64,000 nt of DNA from Thermovorax subterraneus (GTDB taxonomy: Bacteria; Bacillota; Thermosediminibacteria; Thermosediminibacterales; Thermosediminibacteraceae). Positions 54,956-63,693 of this stretch are shown piece after piece. The stretch is from contig JAKIHM010000001.1 of NCBI GenBank assembly GCA_021608145.1, positions 186,001 through 250,000 of the forward strand, in the 5' to 3' direction. The notes beneath the pieces are model-generated. The model made no database searches. It was not told where the DNA came from and was given only the letters and a program-made list of their open reading frames with translations. Positions within the stretch are counted from its first letter, which is position 1. Every line of letters begins with the position of its first letter. The translations under genes and the position numbers were made by a program.

Positions 54956-55870
54956 ATGAATAAGGAAATCAATTTATGGCAGGTGGATGTAAGGCCTTTT
55001 TTGGCTACCGAAAGAGACCCTGCGAAGTTTTGTTTTGAAAAGGGAATTGTAGCTATAGGTTGGGGTGTGCCTGGGAAGCCACTTTCAAAAGAAGAATACT
55101 GGGAAATGGGAAAAGGGATTTACGCCAAAGATACCCATTGGGTGCGGGCATCTACCCCATTCCTTTTTCAGATGAAAGAAAACGACCTGGTGTGGCTGAA
55201 GGATTTCGAGGGGTTTTATTACTTGGGAAGGATAGAAGGCGAATGGCAGTACCGCGACGAACCTGAATTTTTGCAGGTAGGCTTGCCGAATGCGAGAAAA
55301 TGCAAATTGTTTAAAGTAGGAAGCGATGCGCCGGGAAGCATCGAGCACGGATTTAGAACGGGAAGCATAGTGCAAAAGATAAATGACTTTCCAGCCCACT
55401 TATTTTCCCGCATTTCATACAACAGGCTCTCCGGGGAAGAATTTTACGCCGTTGAAGAAGATTTTATGGAGAAAGCGGATGTATTTGGTCTTCTTACTAA
55501 TTCGGAACTGGAAGATGTGGTGGCGCTGTTCCTGCAGAGGGATGGTTATTATGTAATCCCGAGCACCTTCAATACGGAAGAAAATTATAACTTCCAGATG
55601 GTGCACCAATCGACTGGCGAGAGGGCTTTCGTCCGAATAAGCCCGAATAGTGTCCTCGATCCAAATATGTTCTCCCGGTTCCCCCATAAGGTATTCCTGT
55701 TCAGTCCGGTGGGTTACCGGAGTTTTGAAGTTCCTTTAAGCCATGTGGTCGCTTTGAAAAAAGAAGATATGGAAAACTTTTTTAAGACCCACGAAAATTT
55801 GATGCCGTACTCCATTAGGATTTTTTTAGACTGGAAAAAGACAAAAACAACTGCAGGAAGCAGCATGTAA
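54956..55870 (+). CDS. Possible modification-sensing restriction-type protein
   Basis: 304 residues. The N terminus (FCFEKGIVAIGWGVPGKP, STPFLFQMKENDLVWLKD, YYLGRIEGEWQYRD) resembles PUA/EVE-like domains that read modified bases. The C terminus (LEDVVALFLQRDGYYVIPST, FQMVHQSTGERAFVRIS) has the shape of a Mrr-like nuclease fold, but the usual D...QxK residues are not clear, so it may be a degenerate nuclease or a binding protein. It stands alone in the accessory zone after ssrA. A type IV restriction role is inferred. Confidence 0.6.
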   Translation: MNKEINLWQVDVRPFLATERDPAKFCFEKGIVAIGWGVPGKPLSKEEYWEMGKGIYAKDTHWVRASTPFLFQMKENDLVWLKDFEGFYYLGRIEGEWQYRDEPEFLQVGLPNARKCKLFKVGSDAPGSIEHGFRTGSIVQKINDFPAHLFSRISYNRLSGEEFYAVEEDFMEKADVFGLLTNSELEDVVALFLQRDGYYVIPSTFNTEENYNFQMVHQSTGERAFVRISPNSVLDPNMFSRFPHKVFLFSPVGYRSFEVPLSHVVALKKEDMENFFKTHENLMPYSIRIFLDWKKTKTTAGSSM

Positions 55871-55978
55871 GTTTGCCGGATGTCAAACAAACTACGATAT
55901 AGATAGAATGTACAAACTAGCCGGTAAAGTCTGAATTTGATATAATAATACCCGAGCGGATTTTGAAAGTGGGAGAGG

Positions 55979-57523
55979 ATGCCGTTGGGAGCAAAGTGCA
56001 TAATGATTCAGGGGACAGGGTCTTCTGTAGGGAAAAGCAGGATAGTAACAGGGCTTTGCCGGATATTAAAGCAGGACGGTTTTAAAGTGGCACCGTTTAA
56101 AGCCCAGAACATGGCTTTGAATTCTTATATCACAAAAGAAGGTCTGGAGATAGGAAGGGCCCAGGCCACACAGGCAGAGGCGTGTGGACTCGAACCGTCG
56201 GTGCTCATGAACCCGGTGCTTTTAAAACCAACTTCCGACAAAAACTGCCAGGTGGTCCTGAAAGGCAGGGTATACGGCAATTTGTCGGCTATGGACTATC
56301 ATGAATTTAAAGCCAAGCTCAAAAAAGTCGTTCGCGAAGCCTACGAGGAATTAAAGAGCCAGTACGAAGTGATAGTTATCGAGGGGGCCGGAAGTCCGGC
56401 AGAGATAAACTTGCGGGAAAACGACATAGTAAACATGGGCATGGCCGAGATGGCCGACGCCCCCGTCGTAATCGTGGGGGACATAGATAGAGGCGGCGTG
56501 TTCGCATCGCTTTACGGAACGGTGATGCTCCTTAAGGAAAAGGAGAGGGAAAGGGTAAAGGGTGTCATAATAAATAAATTCCGGGGAGATGTGAAACTGC
56601 TAGAGCCGGGGATAAAGATGCTGGAGGATTTGATTAAAAGGCCCGTGCTCGGAGTTGTGCCTTACGATTATTCTTATATTGACGAAGAGGACGACCCGAC
56701 TTATGAGATGAAGAGGGTAAGATTGAGGAATAATAAAGCAAAAAGCGTAATAATAAAGATTCTGCTTTTGCCCCACATTTCCAATTTCACCGATTTCGTG
56801 CCCCTTTCGAATTTTGAAAATACCTACATTGAATACGTAAAGCCCGGGGAGAGCATAGGCGATGCCGATGCGGTTATAATACCCGGCACGAAAAACACCA
56901 TCGGCGACTTTGTAAGAGTTAAGGAATGGGGCTGGGATGAGGAGATAAAAAGCCTTGCCCAAAAAGGGGCGGTAATTGTGGGCATCTGCGGAGGCTTCCA
57001 GATGCTAGGGAAAATCATCAGGGACCCATACGGGGTCGAAAGCGAGATAAAGGAAGTCGAAGGGATAGGCCTTTTGGACGTGGAGACCGAAATTACGAAA
57101 AATAAGGTAACCCGAAAAGCGAAAGGCCGCGTGCTGGAACATGAAAAAGGGCTGGCAGCCCATCTATCAAACCTGGAAGTGGAAGGATACGAGATACATA
57201 TGGGAGAAACCACCGTAAAGGCGGGCGCAGAAGCGTTTGCAACAATCAGGCGAAAAGAAGACGGGGAAAAAGTGCTGGATGGGGCTGTTGATAGAACGGG
57301 CAACATTTGGGGCACGTACCTCCACGGCATTTTCGACAGGGGCGAGTTTACCAAAAGGTTTGTAGATTTCCTGTCAGAAAGAAAGGGGCTAAAAACTTCG
57401 GAATCAAAACCGGATTTTGTAAACTTCAAGGAAGAACAGTTCGATAGATGGGCTCAAATTTTGCGAAACTCCCTGGACATGGATGCGATTTACAGGATAA
57501 TAGGCCTGGAGCCTAAGCGTTGA
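55979..57523 (+). CDS. cobQ: Cobyric acid synthase
   Basis: 514 residues. Amidates four side chains of adenosylcobyrinic acid diamide using glutamine and ATP. N-terminal dethiobiotin-synthetase-like ATPase starts MIQGTGSSVGKSRIVTGL; C-terminal class I glutaminase-like domain has VGICGGFQMLGK with the nucleophile Cys and WGTYLHGIFD with the His. No other corrin genes are in view, and no cobalamin riboswitch fits in the ~100-bp leader. Confidence 0.95.
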   Translation: MPLGAKCIMIQGTGSSVGKSRIVTGLCRILKQDGFKVAPFKAQNMALNSYITKEGLEIGRAQATQAEACGLEPSVLMNPVLLKPTSDKNCQVVLKGRVYGNLSAMDYHEFKAKLKKVVREAYEELKSQYEVIVIEGAGSPAEINLRENDIVNMGMAEMADAPVVIVGDIDRGGVFASLYGTVMLLKEKERERVKGVIINKFRGDVKLLEPGIKMLEDLIKRPVLGVVPYDYSYIDEEDDPTYEMKRVRLRNNKAKSVIIKILLLPHISNFTDFVPLSNFENTYIEYVKPGESIGDADAVIIPGTKNTIGDFVRVKEWGWDEEIKSLAQKGAVIVGICGGFQMLGKIIRDPYGVESEIKEVEGIGLLDVETEITKNKVTRKAKGRVLEHEKGLAAHLSNLEVEGYEIHMGETTVKAGAEAFATIRRKEDGEKVLDGAVDRTGNIWGTYLHGIFDRGEFTKRFVDFLSERKGLKTSESKPDFVNFKEEQFDRWAQILRNSLDMDAIYRIIGLEPKR

Positions 57524-57639
57524 TGCCGGTTAATCCTTGGCGCCGCCGGGAGGTACAGGCCACGGCATTCGCAAAATTACAAGGGCCCCTAGACCTGACA
57601 AGGCTGACATTAGTGCGCACCTGGCTTATGGCTCCTCAT

Positions 57640-59259
57640 TTATTTTCCTTCTAGGGCTATCAGGGCTGCCCCTAGAGCACCGATTATTTGCGGCTCGGGA
57701 GGAATTAAAATTTTTTCTCCGAGCCTTTTTTCAATGGCACTTACAACCCCGCGGTTTTTTGCCACCCCTCCCGTCATCATGTAGCTTCCCTTCCTTCCGA
57801 CCCTTTCTATCAGAGATACAGCCTTTGAAGCCACGGCTTTGTTCAGGGCGTGGATTATATCCCTCTGGTCCTTATTTTGCGCGATTAGGGATATCACTTC
57901 CGATTCGGCAAATACTGTGCACATGCTGGTGATGGTGATATCCTCTCTTGCCTTCTCGGTTACCTTTCCCATTTCTTCTATGGAAACGCCTAGGGTCCTT
58001 GCCATAACTTCCAGAAACCTGCCCGTTCCGGCTGAACACTTATCGTTCATCACAAAGTCCACCACATTGCCCTCATCGTCCAACCTTATCACTTTGCTGT
58101 CCTGCCCGCCTATGTCTATCACAGTCCTGACGGCGCTGTCAATGAAGAAGGCGCCTTTACCGTGGCATGTAATTTCGGTTACGGTCTTTTCCGCAAAGGG
58201 GATGCTCACCCTTCCGTATCCCGTCGCAACCACTATCTTGATATCATCTTCTTTGAGGCCCGCGTCTTTTAATGCCAATTCGAAAGCTTGCCTCGCGCTT
58301 TCTAAAGCCTTGGGACCTGTCGGCACGATGGAGTACGATATTATGTTTTTGTTTTCATCGATTATTACCACATTGGCGGAAGTGGAGCCGCTGTCGATCC
58401 CCGCAAAGTATCCGCTTCTTACTTTTTCTTTTTCAACTTTTTTCATGCCGATGGACTCCAAAAAGGCATCCACTCTCGTTAAAATCTGTCCGCTTCCCGC
58501 GTCGGTGTAATCGGTTTCAATTTTGAGTAAGGGGATGTCCAGTTTTTCCTTGAGTTCGGCGTACTCGTAGGCGTAAAAATCGCAGAACTTTATGGTGTTA
58601 TATATGATGCCTTTAAATCTTTTTCCCTCGAGGATATTCCGGTCTTTTGCCATTCTCATGCACGGGGTAAGGTTCAACAGAGATTCGGCGTAGTTTCTAA
58701 GTAAATCACCCTCCGGTTCGACATCGAATTTCCTTTCCTCTCCTGTGCACGTGAGGTTGATGATTTCCGCTCCGAAGGATTTAATTTTTTCCACCACGTC
58801 CTCTTTGAGTCTTGCACCCATTACGGCTATGCTTTCGGAAAACACCTTTTTCCCTTTTGCGGCCTTTTTCTCCAAAATATTGAGCAAATTTTCTTCGGAA
58901 AAATCCCTTTTCTTGTAGGCTGTGTATGCCTTTATAAAACCCTTTATTTCGCTGCAAAAAAGGTCTTTTGCCTCGGGGTCCTTTTTCCTGGGGAGGTCAA
59001 GTACATGGATGAACTTTACCCTTTGCTTTAAAACATCGTAAAGCCTTTTTATGCTGTCGCAGCAGCTCGTCAGCACTATTTCGTCTATGTTTTTGTCAAT
59101 TACGTTTTCCAGGACTCCTTTTGCGAAACTGCAGATGTTCGAATGAAGGAGGCTTTCTGCGCGCTCGTAGGATTTTGAGTCCGGCTCGAGCTGTACCGGC
59201 GTTTCCCCGAAGGCTTCGATGATTTCCACGGGAGTGTACTTGCACACGTATCCTACCAA
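57640..59259 (-). CDS. HgdB-like/HgdC-type activator fusion ATPase
   Basis: 539 residues. C-terminal half is a BadF/HgdC ASKHA ATPase: YFAGIDSGSTSANVVI, VIDIGGQDSKVIRL, the cluster Cys in NDKCSAGTGRFLE and SMCTVFAESEV, and MTGGVAKNRGV. The N-terminal ~275 residues resemble part of an HgdB-type dehydratase subunit (LTSCCDSIKRLYDVL, TPCMRMAKDRN). ATP hydrolysis would drive a low-potential electron onto the partner encoded upstream. This could be a 2-hydroxyacyl-CoA dehydratase or a double-cubane-cluster reductase system; the lack of CoA-transferase genes favours the latter. Confidence 0.85.
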   Translation of the reverse strand: MVGYVCKYTPVEIIEAFGETPVQLEPDSKSYERAESLLHSNICSFAKGVLENVIDKNIDEIVLTSCCDSIKRLYDVLKQRVKFIHVLDLPRKKDPEAKDLFCSEIKGFIKAYTAYKKRDFSEENLLNILEKKAAKGKKVFSESIAVMGARLKEDVVEKIKSFGAEIINLTCTGEERKFDVEPEGDLLRNYAESLLNLTPCMRMAKDRNILEGKRFKGIIYNTIKFCDFYAYEYAELKEKLDIPLLKIETDYTDAGSGQILTRVDAFLESIGMKKVEKEKVRSGYFAGIDSGSTSANVVIIDENKNIISYSIVPTGPKALESARQAFELALKDAGLKEDDIKIVVATGYGRVSIPFAEKTVTEITCHGKGAFFIDSAVRTVIDIGGQDSKVIRLDDEGNVVDFVMNDKCSAGTGRFLEVMARTLGVSIEEMGKVTEKAREDITITSMCTVFAESEVISLIAQNKDQRDIIHALNKAVASKAVSLIERVGRKGSYMMTGGVAKNRGVVSAIEKRLGEKILIPPEPQIIGALGAALIALEGK

Positions 59260-59277
59260 GATTATCCCCCCTGAATT

Positions 59278-60546
59278 CTAGAGCATCTCCAGGAAAGCTT
59301 CGAGCCTCGTCCTGTTTTGCCCTTCCTGATTGTTCCTCTTATCAACGCAATCGCCGTCAAGGCAAAGGAACGGGATGCCCATTTCCGATGCAAGCTTTTT
59401 TATAAAAAAGACCCCGCCCATGGACTGCTTGCAGCCGAGGTGACAAAACTGGATGATGCCGTCGGGCTTTATTTTTTCCACAAGCTCTCTTATCCTGGAG
59501 ACCCTCCGGTCTATACCACCGTTAAACGAAGTCAGGATAAGCTTTTCCGCAATGCCCGAAAATGGGTCCTTCTCGTCTATTTCATCGAGAAAATCGTAGT
59601 TTATGTCGCTTCCGGCGATACGATATTTTTCGCCAAAATTAAAATAGTCTTTGAAATTTTTCTCGAACATGGGCAAAAGGTGTACAAAAAACACGCTCTT
59701 TCCGCTTTTTTCGGGAGCTTTTCTGATATCGGCAAGGAGCATCTCGAAAAACTTTAGAATCTCTTTGCTTCCTATGAAAACGTGGGAGGCAAAGAGCATG
59801 TACATTTCGAAGGTCATAGTGGTTTGAAGGCTTTTCCCCCCGGCGTAATTCAGGTACTCCTTCATGAGGGCCCGCGTTTTGTTCTCCGTCTTCACGACTT
59901 CCCTTAACTTATCGATATCCAGTTTTCTCTTGAAGGCTTCTTCAAGACTTGATGCCGCTTCGAAAAGCTGCTTTTTCACATAGGAAACCGCCTCTTTGGA
60001 ATACCTATACGGGACGTCTATAATGCAAAGGGGGACGCCCAGCTTTTTCGAAAGGTACCGGAAGGTTGGGATATTGGCATCGCAGGCGATGGAGGTAGCA
60101 ATCATAAGTCTTGGCTTTTCGAGGATGCCGAGTTCTCCGGCGCCGAGGAAAGTTTTGTGGTAGCTGCATAGAGTATTCGATATGCCTTTTGATTCGGCGG
60201 CGTCGATGAGGCAATCCTCGATGAAAAAGCCCGACATGAAGGAAGAGTAAGCTTCGATGAATAGAGGCTTTATGTCCATCGCCATCAAAAACTCCGAAGG
60301 GGAAAAGAGGTTTACCCAGGCGGAATTTTGGGGGTGTTTTAGCGGGTCAATCACGCATTTTATGCAGTACTTGTTGAGGAAATGAAAAGATTGAGGCACT
60401 CTTTTGTCTTTAAAAAGACTAACGTAATGGTGGGCGAAAGAAAGGCCAAAATTTATTAGTTTTTTCACATGTTCTGGCCTTTCCATATTCTTTTTTATAA
60501 GACTTGCGTAAAATTTTACCGGGTCCATGGAAGTCATTCTCCACAA
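59278..60546 (-). CDS. HgdB/double-cubane-cluster-type reductase subunit
   Basis: 422 residues of the 2-hydroxyglutaryl-CoA dehydratase D family. Cluster-type Cys are visible at YCIKCVID, SIACDANIP and QFCHLGCKQSMGG, and the C terminus has the usual CLDGDCVDKRN..GQNRTRLEAFLEML. It is 18 bp upstream of the activator fusion in the same operon. Double-cubane proteins reduce small molecules with ATP; dehydratases act on 2-hydroxyacyl-CoA. The sequence by eye does not settle which. Confidence 0.82.
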   Translation of the reverse strand: MWRMTSMDPVKFYASLIKKNMERPEHVKKLINFGLSFAHHYVSLFKDKRVPQSFHFLNKYCIKCVIDPLKHPQNSAWVNLFSPSEFLMAMDIKPLFIEAYSSFMSGFFIEDCLIDAAESKGISNTLCSYHKTFLGAGELGILEKPRLMIATSIACDANIPTFRYLSKKLGVPLCIIDVPYRYSKEAVSYVKKQLFEAASSLEEAFKRKLDIDKLREVVKTENKTRALMKEYLNYAGGKSLQTTMTFEMYMLFASHVFIGSKEILKFFEMLLADIRKAPEKSGKSVFFVHLLPMFEKNFKDYFNFGEKYRIAGSDINYDFLDEIDEKDPFSGIAEKLILTSFNGGIDRRVSRIRELVEKIKPDGIIQFCHLGCKQSMGGVFFIKKLASEMGIPFLCLDGDCVDKRNNQEGQNRTRLEAFLEML

Positions 60547-60604
60547 ATTGTAATGCTATTTTGTATTTTATCAGCCTGTATCGCGATAAGCAATACCAAA
60601 AATA

Positions 60605-60635
60605 AAAGCCGTGCCTCGAGGCACGGCCTGTTTTT
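60605..60635 (-). terminator. Terminator between small peptide gene and hgdB-type operon
   Basis: AGCCGTGCCTCGAGGCACGGCCT is a near-perfect palindrome with T on the plus strand and A on the other side; it can act in either direction. Confidence 0.7.
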
Positions 60636-60741
60636 AGAAGTTGTCGCCCAAAAGAAGCAGTATGAGAATTAGGAACACCAGGAAAGCTTTGCGGTCAAAG
60701 AAGTAATCCCTTCCATAGCCTCCGCCGCTGACTTCTGTCAT
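60634..60741 (-). CDS. 35-residue YjcZ-like sporulation-type peptide
   Basis: Reads MTEVSGGGYGRDYFFDRKAF followed by LVFLILILLLLGDNF. A Gly/Tyr-rich start and a hydrophobic C-terminal helix are the layout of YjcZ/small spore-coat peptides. AGGAGG lies 8-10 nt upstream of the ATG. It is easily missed because of its size. Confidence 0.65.
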   Translation of the reverse strand: MTEVSGGGYGRDYFFDRKAFLVFLILILLLLGDNF

Positions 60742-60821
60742 TTTTCAAACCCTCCTTTTGTGGTGTCTACTACAATATATGCAGGCCGTTTTTTGGTGGT
60801 TACATTGGGGGATTCAAATGT

Positions 60822-62327
60822 TTACACCATTCCCGCAAACAGCGCGCTGGAAATGGCGATGCTGAGGAAATTCACCAGGTCGTTGTTGACGAAGCCGAAT
60901 CCCCGGACTAGCCGATTTTTCCTGCCGAAAGAAAACCTCTTTTCCGTTTCGGTTTTCAGCTCTTCCGAATAGTACACGCCCTGGCACGTGGCGCCTAGGA
61001 GCGAATCTATAAGGGAACCTAGAAATCCGCCCAGGGTTATTATGAATGTATTTCCGAGCCCTGTTATGGCTGGGTCGAAAAGTCCCATAAATTTGAATGC
61101 TACTGGGGTTAAGATGCCGATGAATAAGGCGCCTGAAAGAGCAGCGATGGTGCCGGGGAGGCTCACTGCACCTGAGGTGCCCCGTTCCACCCTCCTGAAG
61201 TTACGAAGCGAAATCGGCCTTGCCGAGCTCAAAACCCCCAGCTCCGTGGCCCAGGTATCGGCATTGGCCGCGGCAAAGGATATGGCAAGCAGCACGAGGT
61301 ACGACGGATTTTTACTAATGTAATAAAGCACCGAATAAAAAAGCCCGACGCCGCCGTTGGCAAAAACCTGCATTACGTCCCTGCGGCCCGTTTTGTCGAA
61401 CTTTCGTGCAACTTCGCTTTTTGCGCTCTTTTTAAAGTGGGAAAGAAGACTCGAGGAAATGAAAAAGAGCACCATCAATAAGGAGCCGAAGATTCCCGAT
61501 GTGGCGTACATCAACGTGCCAAGGAGCGTTGCGCCCGCGGAGCCGTCTAGGGTGAGGGAATTTTTCCTGTAAGCGGCGTACGCTATGAGAAAGCTCAGCA
61601 AAAATCCGATTGACGCCATATAGATAAAAAGAAAAACGCCGATGTTCTTTAAAACATAAAGAAGATAGTACGAAGAAAGTGCGGTGGCCAAAGGAACGCT
61701 CAGGTTGTCCGTGCCGGAAGGCGAAAGGGCCTCTGCTGTCGAGGCGGTTAGGGCCGCCACAAAGCTTATCCTGAAGATATGTGGGTCAAACCCCAGAAAA
61801 GCACCCAACGATGCAGCTATGGATAAAAATGAAAAGACGAACATCGCCGCAGAGCCTTCCAGGCTCTTTTCGCTTTTAAAAACCCTGTACTTCAATTTCC
61901 CCCACTTTTTGCCAAAGATTGCCGCAAACCCGTCGCCGTATCCCATGGCCAGGACTCCCGCAAGGCCGATGTGTTCGAAATCACCTCCCAAGAGCCCGCC
62001 CTTCCACGTAAGGAGAATGAGAATCAAAAGCGACACTGGGAAGTACACCGTCCCCAGGTCGGAGCTTTCCTGCCTTTCCATGCCCTTGAACAAATTGTTC
62101 TTGTAAGAGTAGTAATTTAACACCACGAAAAGAGCAGGAGGTATGAGGGCGTACCGCATGTCGTCGATTAAAAGCATGGCCAAAAGCCACCAGTGGGAAA
62201 CCCCTATGTGCACGAATTTCCTGGTAAATTCGGAGCCGAACCTTCCCGCTTTCCTCAAAATCTCAGAAACAATTATGATGGAAAAGACAAAGAGAATCGA
62301 TACGATAACTCCCCAAAAGTCGTGCAA
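60822..62327 (-). CDS. Dolichol/phytol kinase-like and DUF92 fusion
   Basis: 501 residues, about 12-14 membrane segments. Residues 1-215 match the SEC59/VTE5-type CTP-dependent prenol kinase family (RKFVHIGVSHWW, ALAMGYGDGFAAIFGKKWGK, KSLEGSAAMF). Residues ~225-501 are DUF92/TMEM19, the family of plant VTE6 phytyl-phosphate kinase (GGVGLFYSVLYY, ANADTWATELGVLSSARP, GTSGAVSLPGTIAAL, GSLIDSLLGATCQG). The fusion would carry out two successive phosphorylations of an isoprenoid alcohol. Inference from family names only; no bacterial substrate is known to me. Confidence 0.82.
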   Translation of the reverse strand: MHDFWGVIVSILFVFSIIIVSEILRKAGRFGSEFTRKFVHIGVSHWWLLAMLLIDDMRYALIPPALFVVLNYYSYKNNLFKGMERQESSDLGTVYFPVSLLILILLTWKGGLLGGDFEHIGLAGVLAMGYGDGFAAIFGKKWGKLKYRVFKSEKSLEGSAAMFVFSFLSIAASLGAFLGFDPHIFRISFVAALTASTAEALSPSGTDNLSVPLATALSSYYLLYVLKNIGVFLFIYMASIGFLLSFLIAYAAYRKNSLTLDGSAGATLLGTLMYATSGIFGSLLMVLFFISSSLLSHFKKSAKSEVARKFDKTGRRDVMQVFANGGVGLFYSVLYYISKNPSYLVLLAISFAAANADTWATELGVLSSARPISLRNFRRVERGTSGAVSLPGTIAALSGALFIGILTPVAFKFMGLFDPAITGLGNTFIITLGGFLGSLIDSLLGATCQGVYYSEELKTETEKRFSFGRKNRLVRGFGFVNNDLVNFLSIAISSALFAGMV

Positions 62328-62340
62328 TTTAAAAACCCCC

Positions 62341-63468
62341 TTAATAGTCTTCGCTTTTAACTGGCAGCGTTATAATGTACACCCTGCCCTTGTCGGTGCC
62401 CGCGAGGACATTGCCGCCGGCCGCGGCAAACCATAAGACCCTGCCTTTGGGCCAGAGGCGGGTTCTGGTGTGGGGTCCCGTGATATCAATGGATTCCCTG
62501 AAGCGGCCGTAAATCACTTCATATTCCCCCACCGATATGGGATGGGGATATTCGGGCTCAAATCCCCCCGCTCCCTCCTGGACCTTCCAGGATGTGACGG
62601 TTCCCGTTTCAAGGTCTACCACCGATTGCAGGTGCCATAAGCCCAATGACGCGGAATAGCTGTACCCGCCGGGGTGTTCTTCATATTCGCCGATGTGGTA
62701 AGGGTATTCCACAATAAGCATATTTTTCCCCTCGCGGCGGATGATGCTGAACCAGGGTCTGGGGGATCTTTGTCCAGGCGGGCTTGAGACGTTAGAGAAA
62801 CCCTTGTCGGGAGTAAATCCGGCTTCTTCCGGATCCGGCATCGGAAGCCGCGCTATCACAGTTTTCTTTCCGGCGGCGAATTCAAACTTGTAAAGGTAGC
62901 CCTCGCTGTCCACCAAAAACATGTGCTCCTTTTCGATGAGGGGGAAGCTCACCTCTTTGCGGCCAAAGCTTAGCTCTTTTACCACGATTCTCCTGCCGTA
63001 GTGTTGAACGGGTAATATTACTTTGAAACTCCCCGATAAGGAAAAGGTGATTATCACAAGGAGGATTTGAGCTGTTACCAGCCTGCGGCGCAGGACGTGC
63101 CACGGGGTTACGAGTTTATGCCGCAAAAACAGAACGGCGATAGATAAAACTACGGCGGAAAAGATGCATTTCAATGCGAAGGCAAGTATTTGGCCGCCAT
63201 ATCCGACCGGCGGAGCGGTCAAAAAAGAGACCAGACCCAAAAGAGGAGGGCCCGCGAAAATTACAAGCAGCACCGACGGCCATAGCTTCAAGCTGCCGGC
63301 GGAAGTTAAGAGAGAAATGCAAAAACAACCCATCAGCCCGAAATACCTCAGTATGGAGAAAGACTCGCCGGAATTTCTGGAATGCGCGATAAAACCCGCC
63401 AGCAAAAAAACACCGCTCACCGCCCACGAAACCAGGTTTTCGATTACCGCCGTCTTTTTTATTTTCAA
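62341..63468 (-). CDS. Membrane protein with C-terminal propeller-like domain
   Basis: 375 residues. The first ~145 residues contain about five hydrophobic segments. The rest is soluble and beta-rich with repeated Trp/Gly turns (HMFLVDSEGYLYKFEFAAGK, SLGLWHLQSVVDLETG, VLWFAAAGGNVLAGTDKGRV), suggesting a beta-propeller or PQQ-like fold outside the membrane. I do not recognise the family. It ends 13 bp before the prenol kinase fusion gene, so the two are one transcription unit. Confidence 0.7.
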   Translation of the reverse strand: MKIKKTAVIENLVSWAVSGVFLLAGFIAHSRNSGESFSILRYFGLMGCFCISLLTSAGSLKLWPSVLLVIFAGPPLLGLVSFLTAPPVGYGGQILAFALKCIFSAVVLSIAVLFLRHKLVTPWHVLRRRLVTAQILLVIITFSLSGSFKVILPVQHYGRRIVVKELSFGRKEVSFPLIEKEHMFLVDSEGYLYKFEFAAGKKTVIARLPMPDPEEAGFTPDKGFSNVSSPPGQRSPRPWFSIIRREGKNMLIVEYPYHIGEYEEHPGGYSYSASLGLWHLQSVVDLETGTVTSWKVQEGAGGFEPEYPHPISVGEYEVIYGRFRESIDITGPHTRTRLWPKGRVLWFAAAGGNVLAGTDKGRVYIITLPVKSEDY

Positions 63469-63633
63469 TCCCCCCGTTTATAATTTTGAATAGCTTATTA
63501 CATCCTCTTTATGAATATTGCCGCAAGATTTCATGGGTGCCCCTTCCTTCCCCTTAATGTTACCGTATAACCACGATAAAAGTTTAATCCCCCGCTACTA
63601 TCGTATACCAACCGATGGCAAAAGACAAGGGAG

Positions 63634-63662
63634 TTGATTTTGCCCGCGGCAGGCATTATAAT
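63634..63662 (+). promoter_or_regulatory. Sigma-A-type promoter of dinB
   Basis: TTGATT, 17-bp spacer, TATAAT, 31 bp before the dinB start. I see no clear LexA palindrome (GAAC...GTTC) around it. Confidence 0.7.
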
Positions 63663-63693
63663 ATTAATACAAACAAATGTTCGAGGTGGTTTT

